Source: Chlorophyllum brunneum
Taxonomy: Eukaryota; Basidiomycota; Agaricomycetes; Agaricales; Agaricaceae
Direction of reading: 5' to 3'
Length of the DNA stretch: 64,000 nucleotides
NCBI GenBank assembly: GCA_963576785.1
Contig: OY756140.1
Coordinates: 4,030,001-4,094,000 of the forward strand
Each line of letters opens with the position of its first letter. Positions within the stretch are counted from its first letter, which is position 1. Positions 1 to 11,399 of this stretch are shown piece after piece. The notes under the pieces were generated by a model. That model saw only the letters and a list, made by a program, of their open reading frames with translations. It had not been told where the DNA came from and did not search any database. The translations under genes were made by a program, and so were the position numbers.

Positions 1-179
1 AAGTTCAACCGGAGGAGTGGAAATGACAAGTGGCGCATATCTTGGGTGTTTGGTGTGGTTGATTAGCATTCACTTTCGTTCAGGGGGTGTCGAAAAAAAC
101 CTGTAGTGGGCAAATTGCAAAGGTAGGAGGACTCGGCTAGCACGGCCCGCGATTGTTCCGCTTGATCCGCTCCCGTCCT
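1..179. other. Left-edge intergenic stretch
   Basis: I see no gene or recognisable repeat here. The homology shared with the other methyltransferase copies becomes visible only from about position 180. Confidence 0.4.
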
Positions 180-850
180 TCAACAAATTACACCACTCAA
201 AACCACAACGCAGCTGGGTGGTCAGCTACCCGGATGTATCTGCGTTCGAGTCTTCCTAAGTAGGTCACTTTTCACTTATATTCCTGACAGACCCCATTAT
301 ACGCCCTGACGGCCTCAAAACATCATACTTTCCATGCATCTCATTGACACTCCAAATTCTTTTATTCGTTACCTTCGCTTTATTCATGACCCCGAAGTAC
401 GAGGTTCAGCAGAAAACACCAATATAGTTGTCCTACAGAATGCTCGAGTGTTTCAACTGACCTACGAGTTGACTAACCTTCGATCTGACCCATTTGAGCC
501 CGGGCCTATGCCATCAATTGGCTCACTATTCTCATCTCTTCACTCCACTCTTCACCCTCAAACATGCAAGAAAAGAAACAGCAATCCACAAGCCGCTTCC
601 CTTCTGGCTGTCTGTGCTTGGGGCATCCGTTGCGGGAAAAATAATTCGAGACTTCAGCTTGGGTTGTTACTGCAGCGGTCGCACCCCGGGTGGCTCATTC
701 TTCCAGCTATGAGTATCACCGATATCTCGCTGGATAATGAAAATTTTGATAGTATGGGAGAACAGACATGTCTGGGCGGGCATGAAACCTCCGGTGGGCT
801 CCACGCCTTTTTGTCAGTCGAACTTCTCATCATAGAATCGAATACATGGG
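180..850 (+). pseudogene. Methyltransferase pseudogene, copy A
   Basis: This is a decayed copy of the METTL21-like methyltransferase found intact at 13354-14769. The reading frame from 334 keeps recognisable blocks: YLRFIHDPEVRG, ELTNLRSDPFE and SITDISLDNENFDSMGEQT, matching YLRSVYNPEVRG, ELTSLRSDPFE and ITDISLDNDDFGSMGGQT of the intact gene. Other blocks are out of frame, including the Ser-rich and AGASAAGK segments. The SAM-binding half (LELGAGTG) is missing: homology stops near 850, where monooxygenase sequence begins. Bases 180-333 resemble the intron and exon-1 end upstream of the intact gene, so the copy carried its 5' region. It shares derived changes with the pseudogene at 49690-50290, so those two are sister copies. 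Confidence 0.8.
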
Positions 851-851
851 G

Positions 852-1551
852 AAACGCGAGGGATGGGATGAGGAAGTTTTGGCTCTTATAAAGGTATGTG
901 CTACCAGTAGCATCGGTCTCCGTGTTAATTCGTATTTCGCTTCCTGACACGACCCTTAGTGCATCAAAGAGCCAACAAAATGGTGCCTGCAGTCATTGGA
1001 TCATCTCGACATCTTCGCCAAGGGAAGGGTCTTCTTGATGGGTGATTCTGTACGCGTTTGCCGACATGCCTCGTTTTATGTCGCTAAATTGGCATTTCTA
1101 GGCACATGCGATGCTTCCCCATCTGGGTGCAGGAGCCAGTGTCGGGATTGAGGTATATCAATTTACCACAGTTTTCGTGCAACGTCACGCTAATGCCTTT
1201 CTCGAGGATGCTTACATTCTTGCGTCTATGTTGACGCACCATTTCAAGTCTCGAACCCTCCCTGAAGGCTACATAAGTCAATTAGCCGATGTATACAACA
1301 CGATTCGCGTTCCCCACGCTATTGGCATGTCGAAATCGACGGAAGAGACTGGCTTCCTCTGCAACCTCGAGGCTCCTGGGTTCGAGCAATACAAACAGGG
1401 CGATGATATTCCGAAATATCTATTGGGCGAGGCATTCCGTCAGGTAGAGAGGAATTGGGCTTGGACCACGACAGATCCGAGTAAGGATCGTAGAAAGGCT
1501 GAGGAGCTTCTGGAGAGGGAAGTAGCTCGACACAACTTACAGCTCAACTAG
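852..1551 (+). pseudogene. 5'-truncated FAD-dependent monooxygenase (C-terminal part)
   Basis: This is the C-terminal ~175 residues of a salicylate-hydroxylase-like flavoprotein monooxygenase. Four exons can be joined in frame: 852-893, 960-1049, 1102-1152 and 1207-1551, with introns of 66, 52 and 54 nt. The key motif is the FAD-binding GD motif, reading LMGDS|AHAMLPHLGAGASVGIE|DAYILASML, where the bars mark introns. The family normally has GDAAHAM, so one Ala is Ser here. The intron at 1153-1206 happens to be open in frame. The N-terminal Rossmann half is absent; the upstream sequence is a methyltransferase relic. With no start codon or N-terminal FAD fold the fragment cannot be a working enzyme, yet all splice sites and the stop are intact, suggesting recent truncation. 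Confidence 0.8.
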
Positions 1552-2325
1552 TCCGCACTGGCTTTTCTCGGTTATTCAGGTGTTGGTTGTAGTCTTTAGA
1601 AATTTTTTACTTATACTTAAAATTTTGTGAGGCACCGAGCCCATTTACAGCCGAAGACGTAATGAACCTGATGATCCAATTTCGGCCCGAGGGAGGTCAC
1701 AGCGTTATTGGTGTCCTAGATTTCAGCAGGATCTACGAGATGGTGTAAGCCCGTACCCACAGGCATCACTCGCGATGTCCGAGAAAAGTAGGCACGAGCA
1801 TATTATTGACGAGTTACGAATACGCATATACAAGAGAGCAATGAAGTCAAGTTGGGGCGAAAGAGACGGATGAATAAGCTCGTTAGTAAGAGGATGGCTT
1901 TATATATGGCTTATCCCCTCTGATGATCATGATGTCAGCACCTCGTTGTGAACCTATGCTTACAGATCGATGAGGCCTAAGCAACTCTCCTGAAATTGCA
2001 TTCAGACACTCTCCGAAGATGGTGCATGTTACTGGTAGATGTCGCAATCAAAAACTTGGAATGAAAGCTGGACACCCGGTTATACTCGTACACGGGTGTT
2101 ACAGTACATTCTGCATGCAAGTGATAATGAGTGCCATTCTGTGAAATACCAATGGTGACAGCATACATCGTTCATGTCAACAACCTTTCAGGAAGAGTAC
2201 GTCATGTATTTTTAGACCCTTTACAAGCAGGAGAGTGTCCTCATGTTCTCCGAAAGGATTCTGACGCCCATGATGGAAGATATATAACCCTCCAAATCAG
2301 AAATGCATCCTGGTTTGACGTATCC
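1552..2325. other. Intergenic region between monooxygenase fragment and membrane-protein copy A
   Basis: No supported gene. An open frame starts at 2131, but only the part from about 2326 aligns with the paralogous membrane proteins. Confidence 0.4.
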
Positions 2326-3910
2326 ATGTTGCTTATATTCCTCTTCGCCCTCGTTGCTTGGCGAACCGCCCCTGTAGGAACAGTCTCGGTGGCCGTGCAC
2401 ATGGGTCGCCGTTCATCCGAATTTGTCTGGCCCAGGGGACACCTGGTTTCAACGTTTCCGGAGGAGGTTTGTTATAATGATTGTCGCTATTCTCGCACCT
2501 GAGGTGATAGTGATGTGGGCAATAAGGCAGAGGGTTGGGGCTGGCAAACTTAGAAAAAGATACAACGATAGATTTCACGGTGGAGGTGAGCCTTTGAGGC
2601 GATCATCCCCACATTTCCAAACTGACGGACCCTGGTCTGTAGATCCCGGATCACTCGTCAGAAGGATGATACGGAGGTGGAGGCAGAAGAGTAACCCTGA
2701 GAAAGATCACAATGATGAATGTAAGCCCCGAAAGTTGCGTTCAGGACCCTATATTAGCGGATAGTGACTTACAATCTCAGATGTAAATTCCAACAAGGGT
2801 CATCCATGGACTCTTGCACATGGGTTTTTTGTCCAGATGGGTGGCTTCGTAGCGTATCGCGATGGAAAGCCGTACAAGGTTCTTACCTACGACCGCCTGG
2901 TTGAATCGATCGAGAAGGAGGAAATCAATATCTCCGCCATCGAGGAGGAAGATATCACGGACAAGAGCAAGGGTGACTTTTTAACAAAGTCGCTGGTGGT
3001 TGGGCAGACAACCTGGTTTACTGTCCAGTGCGCGGCTCGCTGGCGTACAGGCCTTCCTTTGGCAGAGCTGGAGGTGTTGACGCTGGCCTTTGCCGCGTTG
3101 AATGGCATAATGTACGTTATCTGGTGGGATAAACCTCAAGGAGTGGAGGTACCGATCAAACTCCCGTTGTTGAGCCCCTCGTCCTTGGTGGCCGAGGGTC
3201 CTGATCGAAACGCCCCAAGTCCCGCTTGTTCTGCCCAACACGACACCGGGACAATTACCTTGCACGCCGACAACTCGAGTAATGACGCCTTGGTTGGGGC
3301 CGAGGAGGATCAGAGGTGGGAGGACAAAGAAGACAAACGGAGCTGCAGCGGGATCCTCAAATACCTTAGGAAGCTATGGGGCAATCCTAACCCTGCTCGA
3401 TTAATCGGAGTGTTTATTGGCATTCCAATCCAGGCTGCCATGATTATTACCTGGCCATTAACAAAATCGTCAAGGGATGTTGGTTGGAGCGCAAACGATG
3501 ACCAACAAATGAGCCGAACTCGTGTGCCGATGTTTTATGCGGAGAACTTCGAGAAGGTAAAGAGCGCAGCTGCTATATCATCAATTGCCGTTGGCGCCAT
3601 TTTTGGAGGTTTACATCTCACACTGTGGTTTGCCTCATTCCCGGACTCTCGTACCCAATTGTTATGGAGGGCCTCTTCTCTATTCACCGTTGCAGAACCA
3701 TTGTTCGTCCTTGTTCTGTTCTTATTGGGTTGGATGGGGCTTGGGCGGTATGTTGGAGAACTTGCTAGACCTGTGTATAATATGTCAGCAATGGTCTATG
3801 TTGCGGCTCGATGTATCTTGATCTACCTCTCTTTTTCCACACTCACTAGCCTTCCAGACGATGTGTATCGTGACATCGTGTGGTTGGACGTGCTTCCCCA
3901 TATCCGCTAG
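2326..3910 (+). pseudogene. Multi-pass membrane protein, copy A (first exon damaged)
   Basis: Paralogue of the membrane proteins at 15582-17189 and 51101-52872. Exon 1 starts with the hydrophobic segment MLLIFLFALVAW. It then lacks roughly 50 codons present in copy C (the loop and TIFACTW segment) and changes frame just before TWVAVHPNLSGPGDTWF. From there the gene is clean: exon 1 ends at 2585, exon 2 is 2643-2720, exon 3 is 2781-3910, all in phase. Exon 3 holds the family core HGFFVQMGGFVAYRDGKP, DKSKGDFLTK, QTTWFTVQC, LPLAELEVLTLAFAALN and WWDKPQGV, then three or four C-terminal hydrophobic segments. Copy A has one intron more than B and C in the linker before HGFF. Function is unknown. 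Probably non-functional because of exon 1, unless an unseen splice form rescues it. Confidence 0.7.
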
Positions 3911-4514
3911 GCATGTTACTAACGCGCACGAGTTCCTATTTCTCCCTGTCTTTCTATGACCGCCTTCTTCCTCATAGTTGCTAATTTCTTTTACTTCTCC
4001 TTTTGTCTCCGTAATACCGCATTATGCATGATGTATCGCTCCGGGATCAGGTATAATTAACTTGTGATTTTCCCCTGTTCAGCGTGAAATGTAGAGACCA
4101 GTGACTGTGCTCAGCAACTAATTGCCGTTCACCTTTGATAGGCACGCTCAATATCTGTGTTTCGAGTGGAACCGCGCCGATGAGCGCTTCTCAGTCATAC
4201 AGGCTACCCACCAGCCTCGAGAATGAGTAATTTGTGCGATGGTGTTTCGAAAATCGGGTGACTAGGAATATCATGGTCTCGGTACGTTCAAGCGGGTGCA
4301 CATGCAGGCTACGCAACAACAGGTACACGTTCCTATTATATGCATGTTATACTCGCGAATTGATTGGTGCACAAAATTAAACAAAGAGTGGGGGCAACAC
4401 GGTCGTAAAAACTCGTACATTAATGTTACAATGAATTACTATTCCAAGTTCCAGCCAATGGAATGCCCGATATTAATCCAGAAGAAAGAGACACACCATC
4501 CAACACAACCACAA
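3911..4514. other. Convergent intergenic region
   Basis: Lies between the 3' ends of membrane-protein copy A and GCN2. Nothing coding is supported on either strand. Confidence 0.4.
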
Positions 4515-7500
4515 TCAAGAAAGATCAAGCAACTGAACCCTCTCCTCCCTAACCGCGAACAACAACACATAACGATATCCTTCAACTCTACGTTTCACCA
4601 CAGCCTCACGAATCTGATTCGCATAAGCCGAAGTCTGAGGAGCAAACGCAACCGCCAACGGTTTCCACGCTTCTTCATCAGTCACCCAATTCGCATTCCT
4701 CACCATCGAATCAAACACGTCAGAGGGAACGTCCACAGCTACGGTGGGCATACCACTCTGCATCGAAGATCGTACATCCATCGCGGTTTCGAAAGCTATC
4801 CGATGAACAATGTCAGTCAGACGTGATTGTGATAATGGAATTGTAGGACATACCTCGATCAAGGAATAGTTGTTTAACCTGCTTCCGCTGCTTCTTAGCA
4901 TCAATAGGGAGTATCAGCTGAACATCTGGCGATGTCGAGATATCTTTCGAGGGTAAAGTTGCACCAGATCCAGCTTCGGAAACTACAGGAGCAGCGGACG
5001 TAGCAAGATCAGCACGTTTCTGCTCTGCGATCTGTTGCTGAAGCCATCCGACGAGTTCTTGGCGTGACACTTAAAAGTCGAAAACATCAGTCACCTCCCT
5101 CCAACGAAAACTTAACACACTCACATTCATATTCCGATCCTTTGAGTATACTCTTCACCTTGAACGCAGCCTGATCTCGACGAGCAGCCCTCGGCCGCGG
5201 ATACACAACAAACCTACACCATTCCACCATCAAAACCTCCCAAAGAAACGCAAAGAAGGAAAACTCACAAAATACCCTCCCTCGCACACAAATCAATATG
5301 ACTCTCATGATCCGCATTCGGCAACCCCGACTCATACATAATATCCGCACTGATATTATGTTGCCACAAATACGACACAACCTCCAACCGATCTTGCAAA
5401 TGCCCAGGATGATACGAAACAACATACACATCACATCGACGAGGACTCCAAAACCCAAAAGATCGTTCTTCCTTGACGAGAGTCTTGACAGACGTGCTTT
5501 GAAATGCAGCGAGCGCAGCCGTAATCTTCTCTACTGCAATTTGTAAACCTGTAGCACATACAGCATCGAATTTCTGTTTGGATGGTGAAAACCTTGCGAT
5601 GAGGTTATCATATCTATACACAACACCCCAGTCATAAAACGCGGATATTTGGAATGTGCGTGACATACCGTCCACCAGCAGCGAGAACATCCATTCGCCT
5701 ATTCTTCTTCACAACTTCAAAAATCACACCATCCTTGAACAACGAGTGATGACTACCAAGCATAAGCGGATGAAAAAAAGCAGGCCTCGAAACTCCCGCA
5801 GACGCAGCAAACCGTAACGTGTTCTGTATCTCATTAACCGCCGGCCGTATCAAAGTCACAAGCGTCGAAGAGATCTTCTCCAATCTCAAAAGGACATTAT
5901 CAATATCCTCATCTACAAAAAACCGATCTATGTCATTGGGGTTCCGAGTAAAAAAATAACGCTATCACTCACCAACTTCAGACAAAATCTCCAACTCATC
6001 CGTCGTACTCCTCAACAACCCCTTCCTCAACAACAAAGCCCTCTTCTGCGACGGCGACGACTTTGTCTGATTGATAATCTCCACAACCACACTTCGATGA
6101 ACATCCGGAATCCTATTCATCGCAAGCTCAATGACTAGAAAAAAAAAAAAAAAGAAACACCGCAAAATCAGCAGCAATTCGTAAAAGAGTACAGCTAATC
6201 CACTTACTCTTCGAATGAGACACATGAATATCATAACTCTGTGCCAAATTCGGAAACGAATTCAAAATATCATTGATAACAGCCACCACCTCCGCCCCAG
6301 CCGCAATCGGTCCCGAAGCAAGATCCTGAGTAATAATATCAAACACCGCCGCTTTCGTCGTCTTCGGATGTCCCGCCACCGGACTAACAACCAACCATCA
6401 GTTCAATAATCCCTTTCCACTCGAAAAAGAGAGGAAGAGAGAGAAAGTACAAACTCACCTCGGTCGATACGCATTCGTAATATGATACCTCTTAATCCTC
6501 TTAATCCCCATCCTCACCGCCATCCTCGCAAACGGAACCAACAAATTCCCCGGCAACCCAACAACATCCCCATGTCTATCAATAAACATCGCATGATTCT
6601 TCTGATCCTCTTGATCCATCACAGGCATCAACAACGGAGGTTCCATATCAACAGCCCCATGTAACCTAAATATCGCAGCAAGATGTTCTTGAACTGTAGA
6701 ATTCAAAGCCGCATGTTCCGGCGGATCAGATTGAGAATCGTATAAGAATGATCTGGATATTTTGGGTTGTTGTGTGAAGAGGGAGGAGATGACGGCTTGG
6801 TGATATGGTGAATCTTGTTTTGCTTTTATATCACGGTTAGTAATAAAAAAAAGCAAAGAGTTGATTGGGTAGACGTACCCATGAGATTCAACGCCCCTCT
6901 GAAATTCTCATCTTCCAATCTAGGCGGCATCAACGAACTCTCCGAAAGCTCAAGCGCAGTCGGTCGATCATTCGGGTCATGTTGAAGTAACCACATAATA
7001 ACTATCACACATCATAAGTATCCCATTTCAATCCACACACACAAAAAAGCTCAGAAACTTACTCTTCCGCTGTCTTGATCGATGCATATCCCAAGTCGCC
7101 GGAAAAAATATCCCAGGTTTGCGTAAATCCTCAATAACAGCTATCCGTTCAGAGCCCGTCGAGAACATATAATTCATCTCAAAAAACACGACCTAATGTT
7201 CACACCAATCAAAAAAAAACGATCTTGGAGAAAAATGAAGGGAAAAAAAAAGACGTACGCCAAGAGAATACATATCAGCTTTACTATGATTCCTCGGTCC
7301 TTTCTTTCTCGATTGCACTTCCGGAGCAATATACAACCTCGTCCCAACCTCTAACAAAAATTAAAAAATTAAAAAATTAACTCAGTAACGAAGGGATGTA
7401 AGGGCATACCAAGTGTCATATCAGCTTCAGGATAAATAGAATGTCTCGTCACATCCGAAGGATCCACAGCCGCCAAACTAGAAGTTGCCAATCCAAAATC

Positions 7501-10500
7501 ACCAACTTTACAATCCCCTTTCGCATCTACAACATCACAATATTTACAATATCACAAAACAACAACATATATATCAGATCAAGGAATACGATAATGGAGA
7601 AAGAAGGACTCACCGATAAAAATATTAGTCAACTTGATATCTCGATGTAAAATCCCCAAAGTCGACATATGCACTAAAGCATCAACGATCTGTCCAAACA
7701 ACCTCCAAGCTTCATCTTCCGTAATCCCTTCATCAATCCTCTACCACCCCCAAAATCAACAACACTGTTCTTTCTTTGAAGTTACAAAGTAAACTCACCT
7801 CGCGTAAAGTCTGTCTCTCAACAAACTCCATCTGGATATACAACGTCCTCGTCACACTCGGCACCACATTAGGCATCGTCAACGCAAAAGGCATCTCCGT
7901 CCTCCCCCCATTCTGACCTGTACTCTGTCGAATAATCATAGGATGAACAGTACTCGCACCTCCTCTATCCCCAACAACCGTTCCAGTCCTAGGTCTTGTC
8001 TTTCTCCCACCATTGTTCCCAAACAACCCTACCACTCCCGACACCGAACCAGAACCGGAACCGGAACCAGAACCAGAACTAATCCCTTCATCACTCTCCT
8101 CTTCATCATCTTCATCCGTACTCCCACCAGGCGACGTAGTCCTATCAAAATGTATACTCGGGAAACTCCCCCTCGAACCCGAAATCTCCGTAGTCGTAGT
8201 CGTCGAATCAAAATCCTCCAAATCATCAAAACTAAACCCACCCCCATTAGTTGGTAAATGTCTCTCAGACACCGTCGATGCTGAATCTCTACTCTTCTCT
8301 TCTTCTTCTTCGTCTTCATCATCATCTTCATTATTCGTTGATCTTGACTTTGCGATTGACCCCGACGTTGACCTTGATTTGACTTCCTCATCCCCACCGG
8401 AAGCGATAGAAAAGGTGATCCCAGCACTCTCATCACTACTCGTAAACGCACTACTTCCACCAGCACTAGCCAACGAATTCTCACTCGTCTCAACCCAAGT
8501 CGTGTAATACCTCACGATGAACCGATGTGAGAGCCTCGATAACGCATTGACTTCTCGAAAGATCTTGGTATCAGACTGCTGAGTCTTTAACCTGATTTTC
8601 TTGACTGCGTAGATCCTGCTGTCAATCTTGTTACGAGCTTTGACTACGGACCCGAATGCGCCTTTGCCCTATATACGTCAAGAAATAAGAACGTGGATAG
8701 AGGGGAAGTGAATACGCGGAAACGCACCAACAATTCTAGTTCTTCCCAATCCTCTTTCCATCGACTCGCTTGTCGCGTCCTAGGTGGCATTCTGAAATGC
8801 TCAATCTCCGGACTACCGATATAATGCACATGCGCATGCGGATTCGGTACAGGTGTCTTGGGGTCTACAAAAAAAGATAAATCCCAACTTGACGAGGAGC
8901 TCAAAATAAAATCATACCTGGATGAAAATGCCAATTCGGACTCCTCGACACCACTCCTCCTCCCCCACCACCACCATTCCCCAATCCGGGTCCAACTCCA
9001 GCAGATCCAGGCCCAATAGTCGAAGTCGAACTCGCCAAGGCATTATTATACCCATTCCCAGCATCACTATACCTTCCCTTCGACCTCGACCTTCGACGTT
9101 GACCTCGCATATCCCCAGAATTCGGTACCGCATGGAATGAATTTTCCGCCAACTCTGCAAGAAGGGAGATACATGTAATATGGTTCTTTTTCGGTGGAGA
9201 GACCATGTTGAGTGCTATGCGGGCCAACCCAGGTGATACGTTGGCTAAATAAACTGATTAGTGAAAGAAAGAGATGTAGGGTATATGAAACGTACAATTT
9301 TGTAAAGCGTCGTGAACGTCGTTGTATCGCTGCATCACGTCCAATCCAACCAACATTTGCAAGAATACGATACCGACTGAATGGATATCCCGTTTGCGGG
9401 TGTAGAGCAACGAAGACTCATTCTTTGCGTCATTGGACAGCCTGTTCCCAATCAGTTTGTGGTCATAATCGAGGGTGGGAGGCGTACCAAGCATCAGGGA
9501 TGTACCCATCCTCACTCACACTCATGGGAGTAATCACTCCAAACGGATTCGATCGGTGCAAGTCGAGAAGTTGCGTATGATATCCCGCTTTCCCAAGTTT
9601 GATCACCTTGGAAGCCGACGACGATGAACCTGGAGCGAGACCGATACATCGCGCATTGACACCTACAACAACATAAGAAACGCGCAAACCTGAGCTGGAG
9701 AAACTTACCACGATGGACGATATCCCTCAAATGCACGGCATTCAACGCACCAAGAACCTGACTCAAATATCCCGAAGCACGATCTTCTCTCAGCGCAGCA
9801 CAATCCTCCAATACATCTTGTAACGTCAACCCAGGCATGCGTTCCATCAACACCATCAATTGAGGTGCATTCCCTCCTCCAGCATGAACGAGTTTAACAG
9901 CAAAGACGCTAACAAGATTTGGATGTCTTATCGCTGTCAATCTTTGAATCTCTGCTTGCAACCCGTTCAGTTTCCTTCGTCCTTGTGTAGTGGTGTAGTA
10001 GGGTGAATCGAACGTGATGGTGTATAGTTCGAGTGGAAGAGATGTGTTGATATCGTCGCATATGGGATCCGCTAGGTATGTCGTCCCGAGACCCTCTAAT
10101 AAGACGATGAGATTGTCAGTATAGAAAGAGAGAGCATAACGTACCAGGTCTGGCGTGGAATAGCTTGACGGTGTTGAAACGAACACCATCTACCTCCAAT
10201 TCCTTGCCAAACGTCTCGATCGGTGTATAATCACCACCTCCCATTCCTCCTGCTGAAAGCGGGGACACCAACAAGTCCGGGACCTCCGTCGCACCTGAAT
10301 TCGATCTCCCTCTCCCCTTCTTCTGCTGCTGTGACACCCCCGACAACTTGAACATCTGCATCTGTTCCAACTGTTTCTGCGCAGCGACCTGGATCTGAGT
10401 TTCGAGTTCCTGTTCTTCTCTCGCTTGCCTTTCCTGCTCGAGACGGAGAGCTTCTGCTTCCTTTTCTCTCCGTGCCTACGAGGTAGGAATACAAGAATGA

Positions 10501-11129
10501 GAATGTGACATCACAAGAAGTCAAAGGGAATGTGACAAACCCTTTCCTCGTCCATTGCACGTTGGTTCATTTGTAAAGCCAATGAGCCGGTAACCTCGAC
10601 TGGCAGCATGACATAGCTTGCAATCCACTCTTGCGCAAAAGTCACAATCTACACCAAAGCCATCAATAGTATGTCGGCCTTGAGGCAAAAGTACGAACTT
10701 GAAACACCATCTCTGAGCCACGAAACTTTTGAGCCTCACGTACAATCTCATTCGATAACTTCATCACTTGGTCATTTGCCATCCCTTTGGCGGGCTTCTG
10801 TATCGTAAACGTTGGACATGCGAGGGTTGGGTAGGTCTTTGGTAATCTACGCTTTGTGTTAGTTTGAGTAAGTCAAGGGACGATAGACGGACCGAATGTT
10901 CAAGTCGAAGCCGATCTTGCTGGCGTGTACCGGATCCGGGTGGTTGACCTTGATGACGAACTCTGGTACTCTCGCTGCCCCCTATACACCCATCAAGTCC
11001 CATGTCGGTCTCCAAAGAACACAAACGCACCTTCCACGCCTTGGGCGGTGGACATTCGACAAAATCATCAGCATATATCGACTTGAGAGCAGTGATCTCC
11101 AACTGCTGCAACTCCTCTGTCGAATCCAT
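4515..11129 (-). CDS. GCN2: eIF2alpha kinase GCN2
   Basis: Sensor kinase that phosphorylates eIF2alpha when uncharged tRNA accumulates during amino-acid starvation. The gene has many short introns. In order it encodes an RWD domain (start MDSTEELQQLEITALKSIYA), a charged coiled coil (ARREKEAEALRLEQERQARE), a degenerate pseudokinase domain (MERMPGLTLQDVLED, ALNAVHLRDIVHRG), and the true kinase domain (LGKGAFGSVVKA, YAVKKIRL, HRDIKLTNIFI, GDFGLATS, GTRLYIAPEV). A histidyl-tRNA-synthetase-like domain follows (FLYDSQSDPPEH, RIKRYHITNAYRPR), then the C-terminal dimerisation/ribosome-binding region. A long Ser- and acid-rich insert with a GS repeat sits between kinase strands, as is usual for GCN2. 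Splice phases checked at the 5' end agree, for example AAG|GGGGCA and CG|A TTA. Catalytic Lys, HRD and DFG are all present, so it should be active. Confidence 0.95.
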
Positions 11130-11399
11130 GTGGTATGTTGTGTGTGTTGTTCTAGTATCACTTTGCTGTCACAAGTCTGTTCAATGAGAAAAGGCGGGCA
11201 ACAGAAAAGCAGGTGAGAGTAGACTTGAGAGACCCGTGGAGGGCAGCTCAGCAAGTCAGGTCTTCATGAATATTCTGGCTTAGCGGTGGTGGGGCGTGTA
11301 AAGAAGATGTTAGCCGCAGCACGCGCCCTAACCCTAGCATAGGGTCCTCTTGCCTGATATAGATGCATGCCGTACACAACTTGTATAGTCTCTATGCTA
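11130..11399. promoter_or_regulatory. GCN2 upstream region
   Basis: About 270 bp between the GCN2 start and the 3' end of the broken kinase-fold gene. It must hold the GCN2 promoter. I see no distinct motif beyond pyrimidine-rich stretches. Confidence 0.3.

Noticed and set aside
4296..4826. 176-codon plus-strand frame with many His and Arg
   Set aside because: Antisense of the C-terminal exons of GCN2 plus intergenic sequence.
6136..6156. Long A run as a possible polyA tail of a retroelement
   Set aside because: It lies in a GCN2 intron as a polypyrimidine tract (minus strand); no retroelement sequence or target-site duplication flanks it.
8013..8507. Plus-strand open frame rich in Ser and Pro-Glu repeats
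   Set aside because: It is the mirror of the GS-repeat and acidic insert of GCN2 on the minus strand.
11320..11345. ccctaaccctag stretch as a telomere-like repeat
   Set aside because: Only about two units; no array, so chance occurrence is likely.
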